Positions 5,395 through 5,574 of a DNA stretch of 5,574 bases are shown piece by piece (position 1 is the first letter of the stretch; each line of letters opens with the position of its first letter). This stretch comes from Treponema sp. (GTDB lineage: Bacteria > Spirochaetota > Spirochaetia > Treponematales > Breznakiellaceae), in contig JAISOQ010000023.1 of the NCBI GenBank assembly GCA_031275515.1, forward strand, positions 1 to 5,574. The letters are read 5' to 3'. A program made the position numbers and the translations under genes. Below the pieces are notes generated by a model. The model had not been told where the DNA came from, ran no database searches, and saw only the letters and a list, made by a program, of their open reading frames with translations.

Positions 5395-5453
5395 ACCCGC
5401 AGATTCAGGTAACGATACTTGTTCTGCGGGTATTCGCAAATATTACCCCGCAG
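5395..5453. terminator. Two mutually exclusive hairpins after xylA, possible bidirectional terminator
   Basis: ACCCGCAGA (5395-5403) pairs with TCTGCGGGT (5423-5431), nine perfect pairs with a 19-base loop, ten bases after the xylA stop. The same right arm can instead pair, through CTGCGGG (5424-5430), with CCCGCAG at 5447-5453. The outer two copies are an imperfect direct repeat, ACCCGCAG-TTCAG. Neither hairpin is followed by a T-run, so this is an atypical terminator, or a 3' stability element, rather than a textbook intrinsic terminator. Confidence 0.4.
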
Positions 5454-5506
5454 TTCAGCTTATATACCGTGAGGTCGGATGAAATTTAAAGGTCTGTGAA
5501 TTAACG

Positions 5507-5574
5507 CTAATTTCCACAATCCGGCTCTCCGGGCATAAAGGCGTTTGCGGCCCGGTAACACAGGCCGCCGAAAC
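5507..5574 (-). CDS. Possible 3' end of a convergent gene (partial, runs off right edge)
   Basis: On the minus strand a frame is open from the window edge to a TAG at 5509-5507. Its 21 residues, which include YRAANAFMPGEPDCGN, use codons similar to the xyl genes, with G or C common in third position. No family is recognisable. Two other minus frames are also open here for 37-39 codons but read less naturally. If real, this gene would converge on xylA and share the hairpins at 5395-5453 as a bidirectional terminator. A GCGGCC/GGCCGC hairpin (5547-5568) lies inside it, which is an argument against coding. Confidence 0.22.
   Translation of the reverse strand, partial: FGGLCYRAANAFMPGEPDCGN

Noticed and set aside
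5479..5499. ATG with a GAGG sequence eight bases upstream, downstream of xylA
   Set aside because: The frame closes after six codons, too short to call a gene or a convincing leader peptide.
5521..5574. Riboswitch or tRNA start at the right edge
   Set aside because: CCGG and GCGGCC/GGCCGC hairpins are present, but I could match no conserved core of a known riboswitch class and no tRNA arms. The sequence also ends too soon to judge.

Overview
The window holds a compact bacterial D-xylose catabolism locus next to a long, repeat-filled non-coding stretch. The two best-supported genes are xylB (xylulokinase, 2500-3987 +) and xylA (class II xylose isomerase, 4041-5384 +). Both lie on the plus strand, 53 bases apart, in the order B then A. 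An AraC-family regulator with a cupin sensor domain is transcribed divergently (1511-2347 -, possible longer start at 2392) and is the obvious candidate to control them. Together XylA (D-xylose to D-xylulose) and XylB (D-xylulose to D-xylulose 5-phosphate) feed xylose into the pentose phosphate pathway. No xylose transporter is present in the window.

Left half: positions 1-103 may hold the tail of an unrecognised gene. It runs into a pair of direct repeats at 56-114 that resemble the reiterated end of an insertion sequence. Positions 104-858 (about 755 bases) have no credible gene. They contain at least seven stem-loops: a GC-rich pair (198-289), an A/T-loop hairpin (326-343), three tandem palindromes sharing the CTGTTCCAAAA core (369-487), and a structured element at about 558-728 that resembles a degenerate integron attC site. 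A LuxR/NarL-type regulator follows at 859-1548 +. Its receiver domain keeps the phosphoacceptor Asp, Thr and Lys but has lost the acidic metal-binding pair. Its stop overlaps the stop of the convergent AraC gene by 38 bases.

Right edge: after xylA there are two mutually exclusive hairpins (5395-5453), probably the operon end, then about 120 bases that may include the 3' end of a convergent minus-strand gene.

Organism: GC-rich coding DNA with strong AGGAGG-type ribosome binding sites, AT-rich intergenic DNA crowded with palindromes, the XylB subtype (WCDTST, LLPHDYINF, GGGDNMMGAIGTG) and the attC-like filler all fit a host-associated spirochete such as a gut Treponema. This is inference from memory of such sequences, not a database match. 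I see no clearly new multi-gene system. The most unusual items are the palindrome and attC-like region and the pocket-deficient response regulator.
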